DNA of 64,000 nucleotides from Apostichopus californicus (lineage: Eukaryota > Echinodermata > Holothuroidea > Aspidochirotida > Stichopodidae): the NCBI GenBank assembly GCA_020650975.1, contig JAIPMN010000621.1, positions 1 to 64,000 of the forward strand. Reading direction: 5' to 3'. Position 1 is the first letter of the stretch. Every line of letters starts with the position of its first letter. Both the position numbers and the translations under genes were made by a program. Shown here piece by piece: positions 38,173-50,695 of this stretch. The notes under the pieces are model-generated. The model saw nothing but the letters and a program-made list of their open reading frames with translations, did no database searches and had not been told where the DNA came from.

Positions 38173-41100
38173 TAGCAATCCTTCTGTAGCATTTTAAAGG
38201 AAACCAAGGTGAAACCATGAATGAAAAATATCTCTCGTTTCATGTCTGAATCCTACATCAATAAATGTATGTGTGTAAAAAAAAAAAAATGATTATTATT
38301 ATGATTATTACATCAATAAATGTAATGTCTCCCAGAAAATCCTATGATAAAAAAAGAACCATTACCCAACAATTTTATTTCAAATATGTAAATTGATTCA
38401 TCACAAAAAATTTCAATCAATTTATTCTGACTCTAAAACCAGAGATGAAAAGTGAAAACCTGATCCATTTGATTTGAGATTAAAAAAAATGTGAAACATA
38501 ATAAGAGGTTAGTGTATTAATACCTAAAGTAGCTCTGTGTGGTATTACATGTATGTAGCCTCCATGATTTAGTATCCTGATTTAATAATCTTCCATCGGC
38601 AGGGAATTCAGAAACACTTGCCTATCAATCGCATTCAATTTTAAAGATGGAACCGTATTCATAATTACCTACCTACTCTTCTTCCCCATGATTAAATTTA
38701 GTTGCCAAGAGAATGAAATCCATACCCGTCTGACTCATCGCCTATCACCTATTGGTCGATCACCTACTTCTACAATTATACTGAAATACATCGAGTGGCA
38801 ACATAACCCCTCCGTTTATAAAGAAAAGTACCTTACCATCTGCTGAAAAGAACTTTAAAAAAAAAGGGCTTCGGGTTCCAGATTATTTTTTGTCAGAGAT
38901 TTTTGCTCCGGAAAATCTTTTCCTCGATGAGGTGATTAATAAGCCAGTGGGAAATGAAACCGTCGTTTAACTTAGCCTTGTTCTCTGCCATTTTCTGCTG
39001 GTCTTTGTAAATTTTGTCGGTTTTTTCTCAACAGAGGACATTTGCAAGCTTATTGGAATGAATTTATTCCTTGCTGAAAACAGTATTGATGGCTTCTGAG
39101 TTTAAAATTAGGAAAATGTTTTCAATTTCATCAATGTAAAACTTTTTTTAAATTTTTTATCTAATTTGTATAATTTCCAGACAATTTCTGTCACATCACT
39201 TACATGAAGAGCTACTAATGTGAAGTCACTTTGGGGTGGGGAATTGGGATGGGGTAGAGTAATGGGGAAACAGGAAATTGTATGACTATGGGGAGGGATG
39301 GGAGAAGAAAAAAGAGAAAGGGGCATAAAGATAAGGGATATCCCACCTGTCACAAACATTAAAGAGAAACAAATTTCTTGAAAGCAAAACAATTGTAAAG
39401 TTTAATACCTGTATGTTTGTAGACCCTCGCCACCACCCTTGTCATAATTTTTTTTTTTTCAAAAACCTATAAAATACAGTTATGAAGTTAATGTTATATA
39501 GAGGTTGTAAAATTAGGGTTGACATCTTGGCGGTTCGGGTTTATGCACTCTATAACTAAGCAGTTAAATACTGACATTATGAATGATTGATATTAGCTAT
39601 GATATGATTCATCCATCTAGATGGTCCCTAAGGATTCATATTCCTTTACCAAACAAATGATGGGTCTTCTCTTTCTCTCTGGTATGAGAAATGTAAATAT
39701 TACTTACCTTGACAGATAATATCTATATCTAACACTGTGTGGTCTGAAAACCCCTGTGGCTTCTTATGTAATGAAAATTGTTTCAGTTTGGACAGGTAAA
39801 AAACACAGCGTCTGAAGTGTCTTTTAATAAAGATCATATAAAGGTAGTCTTTGGTTATTCAAAAGAAAGGCGCCTAATTGTTAAATGTAGGGGTAGCAAT
39901 TGAAGTTGCCGAAAGGTAGCGTGACAGGTCGGGCTTAATCCCTCCCTGTAGAATTAGTAGGTGGTCTGGTAGATGAGTGAATGTATGAAGGCAGATTAAA
40001 TTTCCAGGACCACCCATATGTACGAAAGGCAGCTTTTTCTTTTATAAATGAAAAGCACAGGATGAAATAATCAATGTAGCTTAATTCTGTGGTTTTCAAT
40101 GTTTTGTAAGATGAAAATTTTCACAGACCCCACATGCTTGACTGGTTCATTAATTGTTCTGAACTATTCTCCCTGTTCTGAAATAGACAAAAGATAATAT
40201 AAAAGAGCCTTTCACTAAAGGGAGAGTCATTATGATTAAAATATTATCTGTCCTCTGTTTCTGTTTGTAATCTGATAAGTGTCCATGTAATTGCTCCAGT
40301 CTTCTGTTTGTAGCAAAGAGACAGCATGTTTCCTACAGTAAGTTTTAACGTCCATTTACGTAGATTCACTTTTGCGAAATTTTGTCGCATATTTTGAAAT
40401 TATAGAAATACTATAAAACGTTTGAGCTTGCTGGGGGTTTGTGAAAAGTCGTCTTCATTTTTGTGATATTTAAAATTTCAAGTACAGGCTTTTTTTATGA
40501 TCTGTTTTACTTACTTTGCTGGACAAAATAAGTTAGGCAGCCTTGTTCTACATATTAAATGTTTAATAAGAGATATTTTCATGTGCTAAGGAAGATCAAA
40601 AGATTTGATGTGTCTCCGAACACCCAGCACCATTTATTCATGGAAACATATATCTAGTCATTTTCACAAATATACCAAGCAGAATCTAGCCTATTTTTAT
40701 TGATATGATCCATCTAAACATTTAATTTGACAACCTGTAAAACACTTGGTAGAGAATGGATTTGAGATATCTTAATCTAATTCCAACCTAGTCAATTTTC
40801 TTTGCTCTTTCGAAGTTTCTCTAGTTACCAGGGGCCTGTTTCATTCAGTATTCTGTGGAAGATTTTCTTCTAGAATTGTAACCCAAAGGGATTTTTATTG
40901 GTTCAGTACACATTCTTATGGTTCAGTACACATTAATCTCCTCCCCCCCCCCCCCTCACTCTCTCTCTTACCCACCCTCTTCACTGAATGCCTGTCTAAC
41001 AGAGCCAGTTTAGTAAACCAACTGTACATGTAATCTACATACCACAGTAATGCTATACATACTATCCATGTATGAGTTAGTTAATGTCTACCCATATCAA

Positions 41101-42218
41101 ATAATACTAAATGTGAAGGCGATACCAACAATCCTTATATTCCTCACTCTTCTGATTTGACTTGATCTGAGTGATTGCAATTTGTGGGCTTTACAAGAAG
41201 GAAACAAAAACTTTCTAAATTGCATTATTCTATATTGCTTTTGAAGCTGGGCCTCTTGAAGTACTCTAAAGTTACAACATTTCAGTCATAGCCTCTTCAA
41301 AAGTGTTTACATTGACCTTAGTTGCTGATTACAAATTTGCTTTTAATAAAAGTTCATATATGATATCATGTTACCATCTCCATCTATCAGTTGCTAGGCA
41401 ACATCTGTTGCTAAGTGACTGTAAGAACCAGCTGACAGCTTGTACAAACTTTTTAATCAACACCCGGTCTGATGTGGTGTTAGGGAAGCTAGATCTAGTA
41501 ACAATAATTTTAATAATCAATATTCTGTACGAAGCATTCTAAGGAGGGGCTCAGTATAGGCTTTAATATGCAGTATTTATCTGCAATTGCCAATTTTTTT
41601 GGCATATTGTTGATGGGTGCAGACAATGTAATCCAAGACACAAGATCCTTATTCAACAACACAGAGTTTAGTGAGAAACAGTTCTGATGCACGAAGTTCA
41701 AGGTAGAACAGTCTTATTATATTGCATTTATTTATTTTCTTGTCGTCAAAGAGGTGTTCAAGGAAGGCTAATGAGAGATGCACTTCACTGATCAATGAAT
41801 GACTGTGAATGACTGTGAAGAGATGACAAACTTATATCGTGGTTTGTTTCAGATTTGCAGTGTGTAGTACAACGGTGTGAGTACAACGATGTGAGTACAA
41901 TTGTGTGTAGTACAACGAACGTTGTGAGTACAATTGAGTGAGTGACCTGTAAAAGCAAACTTTCTCTCGATGTGAATATGAGTACAAAGCTTTTAGCATG
42001 ATTGGGAATACTTAATCTTGTATCAGTATCTATCTATCTACACTAGATTTTCCAAATTATCTCAAACTCTACCGATTACAACTACAAATCTGTGAGGGCC
42101 GCGAGTACAAGTATATATGGGAGAAGATGGGACTGAGTAAAAGTCTGGTTTGAGTATACTTAATTAAGACAAACATCTGGTAGAGGGCTGCCATCCTTTA
42201 AGGAGGAATCGACACAAA
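38173..42218. other. Gene-less stretch
   Basis: AT-rich DNA with a C-run at 40944-40955 and a small GTACAAC/GTGAGTACAA repeat at about 41867-41940. No gene is supported. Confidence 0.5.
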
Positions 42219-42345
42219 TTACTTCACTCCTCTCTTACCTGTCTCCCACTCCACATCTGCACTTTCCCATCTACCTAGAAACGTAGGAACCTAGGAACGT
42301 TCTAGCACTGCGCCCTCACTCTGATGGCACCGCTGAGTGAAGGGC
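42219..42345 (+). repeat. Dispersed repeat family (CTTACCTGTCTCCC), copy
   Basis: It shares TTACTTC.CTCCTC, CTTACCTGTCTCCCACTCCA, CATCTGCACTTTCCCATC and GCACTGCGCCCTCAC with the 38010 copy. Confidence 0.7.
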
Positions 42346-43275
42346 TATTAAAAGAAATCAAGTGGATTCAAGAAGTGCTTTTATTTTAAATGTGAAGTAG
42401 ATTTGACCAGTCGTACTTAAGACGTTTCTTCAGGGCATTGTAACTGTTCAATTAACTTAATATTTAACTGTTATTAGTGATAACTAAATGTCAAACTGGT
42501 TCCATAGATGAACTGGTACATGTCAAGAGGGCCAGTCAAGTACCCCCTCCCCTCCAAATGCAACCTACCACCAAAAAAAAAAAAAAAATCCAACACAAAC
42601 ATGTTTACAAATTTCCATCAAGAATTGTTTTTGCCAAAGCTAAAAAAAAATTAGAGAAAGAAACCGCGGGGAGAATTGTACTTAACTGTTATAAGTCCTA
42701 TTGTGGTCATGTAACAAAGGCGTCGGTCTCCCCTTAGGGAGATCAATAAAGCCTATTGCCAGGTCTGGTTCGTGGGGGACGTCAATATTCCGGCTCGACG
42801 ACAATCGCTGAAAATGAACTGGAGTGAGCAAAATTGTACAGATGGGTAAAATTAGCCGAGAACAGACATCAAATATTCATTAATACTGACCTACGGTGTA
42901 TTGCTTTGCTTGCCACAGTTTTGACAAGGCTGTCAGGATTTTCCCTTAGAACCTCTGTTGTACTGCTGTGACTCATAGTCACTGTGAAGTTTGTAATCAT
43001 TTGCACTCTATTTCTCACCAATGCTTCTTCTTAACTGCTTGGTTGTTACTTCTTATCTCGGCATCCTTGCCATCACAGATACTGGATGACACTTCGTTCA
43101 CATGACAGTGCGTTGAAAAACATTTATACTTTTCTTTCTTATTGTCGTTTTTTTTTATATAATGCAACATTTGATCTGAAATTAATTCTATAAATTCATT
43201 CAGCATAGTAATAATATTGGAATACTAAACTGCAATAGATACAAGTTTGCCTTGTGAATTTCTATAATCATTATT

Positions 43276-43630
43276 CCAATCTACAACGATCAATATTTTT
43301 ATGCTATCAATAGAGTTTTGTAACTCGAGTTGGATAATGAATATTCACATTGTTAGATGTAAACTATGAATATTGATATTGTTAGATGTAAACTATTAAT
43401 ATTGATATTGTGTCTGTCATTGCAGCAATCTAAACATGTGTAAAAAAAAAATTAACTTTAAAATTTGCAGGGAATTTCTTTACCCATTGATCCAGTCTAC
43501 AACGATCAATATTATTATGCTATCAATAGAGTTTTGTAATGCGGGTTTGATGATGAATATTCACATTGTTTGATGCAAACTATGAATATTGATATTGTGT
43601 CTGTCGTTGCAGCAATCTAAACGTGTGTTA
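43276..43630 (+). repeat. Direct duplication of about 140-165 bp
   Basis: CTACAACGATCAATATT, TATGCTATCAATAGAGTTTT, GAATATTCACATTGTT and GCAGCAATCTAAAC occur in order at 43276-43440 and 43492-43630. The first copy carries an extra internal repeat of GTTAGATGTAAACTAT. Confidence 0.85.
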
Positions 43631-44620
43631 CATCACAATACCTCGAACTCTAGCTCAACAAAGATGTTATTGTAATTGATTGCTAGTGAGTAGTGCAGTA
43701 GAATATGGTATTGTTATGAAGCTACCAGGACAGCAATATAATCATACAATTGCACAACGTAAACACAGAAGCCATTGAAATAAGCTCTTTAAAATAGTTG
43801 TTTTATACATGTGCAGTTATTGCACAACACATACTATGTAGGTATGAGGTCATTTCCTATCATAATATTACAGGGAATCTCCCTACATTGAAATTTTTGC
43901 TAAAGGTACCAGACACTGGCTGGTGCTAAATAGCCCTCTAAGAACTCTATTTGTGCAGCAGACTGGTTTGACAAACTATTTTCACTAATTGTCACATTTT
44001 ATTTTTAACAGTTACTCACTTGTTATGATATTTCATATTATGGCTTCAATTGCAAGTATATGCAAAAGAGACTAAATGGTTCCCCAGAGTCAAGCTCATC
44101 ATCTTATTCATCTGGGATGTTAGAAAGCAATCATTCCCCACTCCCCCCCCCCCTTTTGATCATGACTTTTAAGTCTGAAAACAATTGGGGTTTCCTAATC
44201 CTTTGAAGACAATACCTTTTGCAACCTTTTACCCACATATGTAAAATTGTATCACAGGGCAAAAGGGGGATCTTTTGGTGTTGATAACATAAATTATTTT
44301 ACCTCTGATCTTTGAGTATTTGGAGATCTCTTTCTTTTGTCTGTGATGAAGCTTTGTGAAAGAAGTTCTGAGAATAATTCGTTCCATGGATTTCAACATT
44401 GTAAATTTGAATTGAAATACTACATTGTAATAAGACAATAGAATAAACATCATGTCAATTTTAAGAAATTTGACAAGAGTACTGATTGTTATTCATTGTA
44501 ATTCAATTTCAGCCTTTCATGAATTTAAATTGCATTCTCTAGATAGCTGCGGGGATCTAATACCCACAATGGCTATGAACTTGTAAATTGTGAACCCTCG
44601 CGTACTCAGGATCATGTGTT

Positions 44621-44679
44621 GGTTTACATGCCATCGTTTACATGCCATCATTACATGCCATCATTTACATGCCATCGTC
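44621..44679 (+). repeat. 14-bp tandem repeat
   Basis: Four units of TTTACATGCCATCG or close variants. Confidence 0.85.
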
Positions 44680-47600
44680 CCTTCCACACAAACAAAGACC
44701 TGTGAGAGTCTAAAGACCGACAGGCACACTTTAGTACTATTTATAAATAACTACTTGATTGTACGCAATAATCACAACTTCTTCTAGCCTTTCGGAATGC
44801 TCTTTTGTTAGTCATTGGTTCACCCTGTGTTATCAAATATTGAGGCATCCGGGGCCGGCTTTATTATCTTCCAGAGGAATTTAAGCAAGATCCTGATCAT
44901 ATTTGCATGTTTGTGAACAAGGCCTTTTTATTATCATTGAGTATATATTTTAACATTGTCTTTTACTTACATTCTTCTGCTACTATTGTCATTAACATTG
45001 TTTACAAGGAGATATTGAGAGCATCTGTGCAGAAGACTTACGTACAGTGACTTCACAGCAATGGAATTCATGAAAAAAAAATATTTAAATTGCATGTAAA
45101 CAGAATTTAGATCTAGGGTTCTAAGTTAGATTGGAGAGTTGTGTAATTGTTTTGTTAAGGTAAATATACACTGGAACAAATATGAAAGACTTTTTTTGTT
45201 CCCTTTTTTTTTTTGGTGGCCTGGTTATTAAGGAACAATGAGTCTCTGTTAAAGCTGTCTATTGTCATGTTTAGTGATCTTAAAGTTTGGCCTTGATAGT
45301 TGTTTAACTCGTATATTAGTTCATGTGATTGTGATGGACTATAGCAGATTTGCATTTATTATTTTGTTTGCCTTAAATTACCTATTTTGCTCCTCTATTG
45401 TCGTAAGACCCTTCTTGGTACCTCCTGTGTGTTCTCACAAAATACTGGGAACCTGCCTTTAAGGTGTAGTAATGTCTCCAAACAGGATGTTGCCAGAAAT
45501 CATTAGTTTTCAAATGTCAACATACCTACAGAGGCAGGTTTGAATAAACCATGTGGTTGCATGATGCCAACTTGCAAAAACTCCTTCATGACTTCAGTTC
45601 ATTTTACTCCCTCCCTCTCCTCTTCCTTGTCATCCTTCCTCACCATCTTCCTCCTTCCCATTTGTCCCATCCTCCCCCTCATCCTACCCTTCCATCTCCT
45701 CTATAACTCCTCCTCTCCCCCTTTGTCCCTCAAAAAGTTGGTCAAAACAAGTTGCCAAAGAGCAAGTAGACTGACCCATAGCACCTTCTGCTAAGAAACA
45801 AAAACAAAAGACAAGTTTGTAAATATTGTAAAACATTAAACATTAATCAGTTTGTTTTAAGTTCCATTCTTTACACTGCTTATTTTAAGGGGAATCAGAG
45901 TGTACCTTTAATGCCAGCATGTATTAGGTCTACAAACCAGGATGTCTGTGTTTGTTCTTGGTAGACAAGCCCCTATCAGACAGCCCACCACCGGTTGGAG
46001 AGCCGCTTTGAACTGTCTGACATTGGGAGGAAAATGCCACAGGCAATGCGGACACAAAATTTGTGGTTTAGAACACCTCTTTGAACAGCCGATCTGACCC
46101 TCTGCAAGCCTCTGCAACGTTTGTTTGATCTCTAAAAATATCATTTCGATGATCCCAGAATTTCTAGAGAGCTTCTTTCTACCTAACCAACAGCTGATTG
46201 ATTCCTTTCAGAAATGTTTTTAATAAGTTGGGAGGGGGGGGGGGAAGGAATTAGAAGTCCTTTTGTGTAATTAGGAGATAAGTATCTGACATCCTGTTGG
46301 AACAATTCTTTTCATCTCTATTACACTTAAAAAACTCTATTATGTTTTCTGTTTCAGTTTATACATCCTAAATGGCAGTGTTTAAAACCTTAAAAAGTCA
46401 TTGTGAGGATTTTGTGGTTACTAGACTATAGCTCTAGGCAGATGAATCCCTAACAATCCATTATTGGTGTCGGTAGCCCTGTTGACCCAGAAGAAGAGAT
46501 TTGTCTAACCTTCCATAACAAGTCCCTGGTCTAACCAATGCTTCAAAATTACACCAATGAATCTACTTAATAACAACAACAACGTACCTCTTTATTCAAA
46601 AGAGATGTACCCACTTAACAAACAGAGGTATAAATTGATCTGTGCAATCAGAGTCCAAATGGGGCTTGTTAATTTAAAACCCTTTATTTAGACCTTTTGT
46701 TATTAATCACTTTTTCCTCTGAATTGCTTTGATGTTTTTCAGGCCAATATCCTGCTCTCCACTATGAGGTTTTATAATCTGTTTTGAATCTGACAGAGTG
46801 AATAGGAGAAAAGAGGAAATGTCAGTTTATATTTTAACTCCCGTAAAGTTTTCTTTCAACTTCATTCCCTCTGTCCATCCGTTGTTGTTCAGAGGCACGG
46901 TCTGTGATGTTTGTTTTGACCAGGTTTGGTTGCTTAGGACATAAGTTTATCATTAACTACTCGGATGCTTATTTGTTACGATGATCTAGCTGTTTTGGTG
47001 CCAAATGACACATTTCACTTGCAGTTTCAATCTGACAGTTATAGTCCTTTTACTATCATTGACCCAATTAATTTGAGTATCTTTTAATTATTTTGTCACA
47101 AGTTAAATGACCTGATAGTGCCAAAGTAGAACACATTTAAAATACTGAATATTGAAATGACAGGACTTACTGTTGTTATTAATTTGCTAAATTTTGATCT
47201 CTGTTTCTGCTGGTTGGGTTGGAACACCAGAGGGATTAAAATAGCTTACGAAATATAGCCATCACCTCCATCCTCCTCCCTCCCTCCCTCCCTGCCCTTC
47301 CCTTACCCACAAAAAAACTGAAATAAACAGTAAAATTCCTTAAATCTCAGTTGAGGTTCTAGCTCTTGCACATTTACTCCCCTCTTATAGTCCTTGTTCC
47401 CCTCTTAGTACAAAAATACTTTGTGCTTCTCCTTAGGGTCAACTAATATAAAAAGTGCATACTGTGATTTGGAAAGTATATTGGGATCATTTTAATTACT
47501 TTTATCTTGATTTACAACTTCACTGACATTACAGTTGTTGCTGGGAAGTTCCCTATCATCCAAACCAAACTGTTTTGCAAGATCCTGGTTCTTTTAAAAA

Positions 47601-49866
47601 AAACCAGGGCTGCAAATAAAAAAAATCAGACACACATGGTTTGTTAATAATGCATTGCAAAGCCACTGATTGTTGCCTCCCAGATGTGAAACTTTCTTTG
47701 ACAAAGGATAGAAAACAAGATGAAAGGGGTGTTTGTTTGGTAGACTGATCAGCAATAGTAAATGAGGCTGTGTGTGTGCGGCGTACAGATGGTATAGATC
47801 CTACCCCTTATTGTTTGCCATTAGGTACAAAGGGATGAGTCATGGGTGTTATTGTCACCCCACCTGACACCCCTATTAATATTAAAATCAAAGTGACAGA
47901 CAGTCAGTATTAAAACTCAAAGATCTTGAACGTGCTGACTGGGACTCTCAAGAGCTCTGAGATTGGTACATAAAGTTTCCAACTTTTTCCTTCAATGAAC
48001 TCTTCTGCTTGCCCCTCTTTATCAGAAAACAAACTTCTGGCAATTCTGTGAGTGTGTTGTTAATGAAAACAGTTTGATTTTACCAACATAACATCATCGT
48101 TGTAGTCATCATGCTAGTGTAAAGATTGTAATAACCACAATATTCGTCAAAACAGGATCTTGTACCCAGTACTGCGAGAAACTGAAAGAGCTTTGTTTGT
48201 TGACCTTGTAATTCATGGAAGTCATTAAATGGACATTTTTTTCTCAAAACTGAATTGTTAATTAATACATGAGTCCCTAAGGAAATTGACTGTCTGTATA
48301 GAACAGGAAGCTTAAGAAACATTTATTAAATCTATCTTCACAGATTTCTGTCTTGATGAGCCAGTCGACAATTTAAAAAATTTGTTAATACAGGAACTCT
48401 ATTAGTTTAAAGGTATGCTGTATTGGCCCCAAATATGCTAGATATTCAAATATAGTCACCTTTGGTCAAAATTCTTAAACTGTTTTTATTGCAACCTTCG
48501 ATGATATTTTCCTCATTGGGACATTCAGTTATCTTGTGTGTTCCTTAAAAATGTCTGAGAACAATTTGGAGAGTAAACTGAGACCTCGAGGAAAGTACTT
48601 TTTTAAAACTTCTAGCAATTATAGGGTGCCTTTAACATTTGCTGAGCCTGATAGCAACTGTAGAAGGCTAGACCTAGATTAAGTGCATCGGTAGAATGGA
48701 GACAGGTATAGTTAAAGTATAGTCATTCGTAAATCCCCAAACCAGTCAGTTTTGGGGATCATGGGCACTCTTTTTGTTTAACATTTGCTGAGCCTGATAG
48801 CTATACAAATTTGGGGGCAACACAGATGATCCTTTAAAGGATAACCTAAAATGATTTGATCATTTCATCTCAAAACTTCACACACAAGGATATCTCAGGT
48901 TGTCTGCCTCTGGTAGATTAGGTCCTCTCCAAATCTAATTTATTTCCACTTTATTATTTGCCGATCCAACAGGGCATAACAATGAACTCATTCAGAAATA
49001 TCCAAGCTTGCATTTTTCCTCAAGCAAATAATGAAAACAACCAATGTCATTTTTTACACAGTTTTATATATAGGGCAGTGCTACAGTAGCCCTCTCACTA
49101 GGTTTTAAGTTGTTTGAGCTGTAATTAATAACACAACAAGGGTTGGTCAAAGCCATATCCGATTTCTGGAAATTAAGTTCTTGATTTCTGAAGAAAAGTC
49201 TATGTAAAGGATATATATATCACAGTTTGAATTTGGGTCTGACACCATTTTTAACAAGAGACTTGTTAATTTTAAAGTTATATTAAACCAACAATATTGT
49301 TTGAGATAAACTTCCCCAGAAAACAAATATTTCTTTAAAAAGGGCAAACAAGGAAAGAAAGGATGACAAAATATGACATTATTTGACTTATTTCGAGTAT
49401 GCTGATCTTTATAGACTAACAAAAATAACAAAAAGATAGGGACTATTTATTTACTGACAAACTTGTTTACTACTTTATTTATCTCCCCACAAGTCAGTTA
49501 GTAAAAATTGACTGAACTTATTTTAGTGTTTACGCTGAATTCAATAGCTTCCCACATTCTGTTTAATAGTAAGCACTTAAATACGATGTTTAACTGTTTT
49601 ACTGTCCACTATATAGTAACAACTCTTTCCACTTCTGGGACCTTTGTACCGTATTTCTCTAACAGTGAGTGATAAGGTAATGACATTCTTGGAGTCGTTA
49701 AGTTACCTGTAAAACTATTTATTTTATGAGAGTTTTATGATAATTTTTAATTTTCTGAAGTTGTCACTACTGACTAATGTATCTTATTGACTGAGGTCTG
49801 TGATGTAACTGTTCCTACCCCCCCCCCCTAGTCACTTGTGGACATTCTCCTTTATCAATATTAATT

Positions 49867-50044
49867 GAAAATTTTGGCTGAAAATGCCTCACAGAATGCT
49901 GGAAATGGCACTTCCCAGGCCTTGTAAGTTTGCATCTAAGCTTGAAATTACTATCACTATCATAAAAACATACAAAAAATATATGCTCAAGGGGGGGCAG
50001 TTGCCCCCTTCGCCCCCCTTCCCCCTCCTTCGGCTACGCACCTG
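49867..50044. mobile_element. hAT-type MITE, family B, 5'-truncated copy
   Basis: This 178-bp segment matches the right-hand two thirds of the element at 28552, from the AAAATGCCTCACAGA region to the terminus GGCTACGCACCTG. The left terminal repeat and first 100 or so bases are missing and no target duplication remains. Confidence 0.85.
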
Positions 50045-50476
50045 GTGTGCCCAGCTGTTACAGCACTGGATACATGCTATACTCACTGCCAATGTATTCA
50101 TCAACTAACAGTGGCCTTGGCATCTATCCAAGTGTCCCTGCAAGTTCTCAAGTTCAAAATCAATCAGAATAAAAAAGCAAGGGTTGAGTTCAAAATATGA
50201 ATCTTTTAATACCGGTCTCATAGTTAGTCATCATAATTCTAACTCATATCGAGGAGGTTTGACAACATACCATTGTCATGTCACTTCTTACCATCCAAGG
50301 AGGACCTCAATTGAACCTGTCATTCGCCCGATTCTGTGTGGATTGAACGGTTTTCCATGAACTGAGAACTTTTCTCTCATATCTGTAAAGCCAATAAGAT
50401 AATAACTAAGGAGCAAGCCACATGTGTGTAAATTTGGATAATTCAGCAGTGTTGTTGCAGCTTTAATTACCAAAAG

Positions 50477-50695
50477 TGGAGGGGGTGGGGTGGGATAGGG
50501 GGTAGGAGGGGTGGGATAGGGGTAGGAGTGGGAGGTGGGATAGGGGTGGGAGGGGTGGGATAGGAAATAGGGTGGGATATGGGTGGGATAGGGGTAGGAG
50601 TGGGAGGTGGGAGGGGTGGGATAGGGAATAGGAGGGGATAGGTGTGGGATAGGGGGTAGGAGGGGTGGGATAGGGGGGAGGAGGTGAGAAGGGTA
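50477..50695 (+). repeat. G-rich minisatellite with quadruplex potential
   Basis: Variants of GTGGGATAGGGGTAGGAG are repeated over about 220 bp. The + strand is almost all G, T and A, with G-runs of 3-6 every 3-6 bases, a pattern able to form G-quadruplexes. Confidence 0.9.

Larger units (their letters stand above)
42346..49866. other. Gene-less stretch
   Basis: Apart from the duplication at 43276, the 14-bp array at 44621 and a 22-bp word (TAACATTTGCTGAGCCTGAT...) repeated at about 48631 and 48779, I see only AT-rich DNA. A GC-richer patch at 45940-46130 is open in three frames and cannot be assigned. Confidence 0.45.

Noticed and set aside
45908-46144. Cys-rich frame in a GC-richer patch
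   Set aside because: Three frames on two strands are open over the same patch, so none can be favoured without transcript data.
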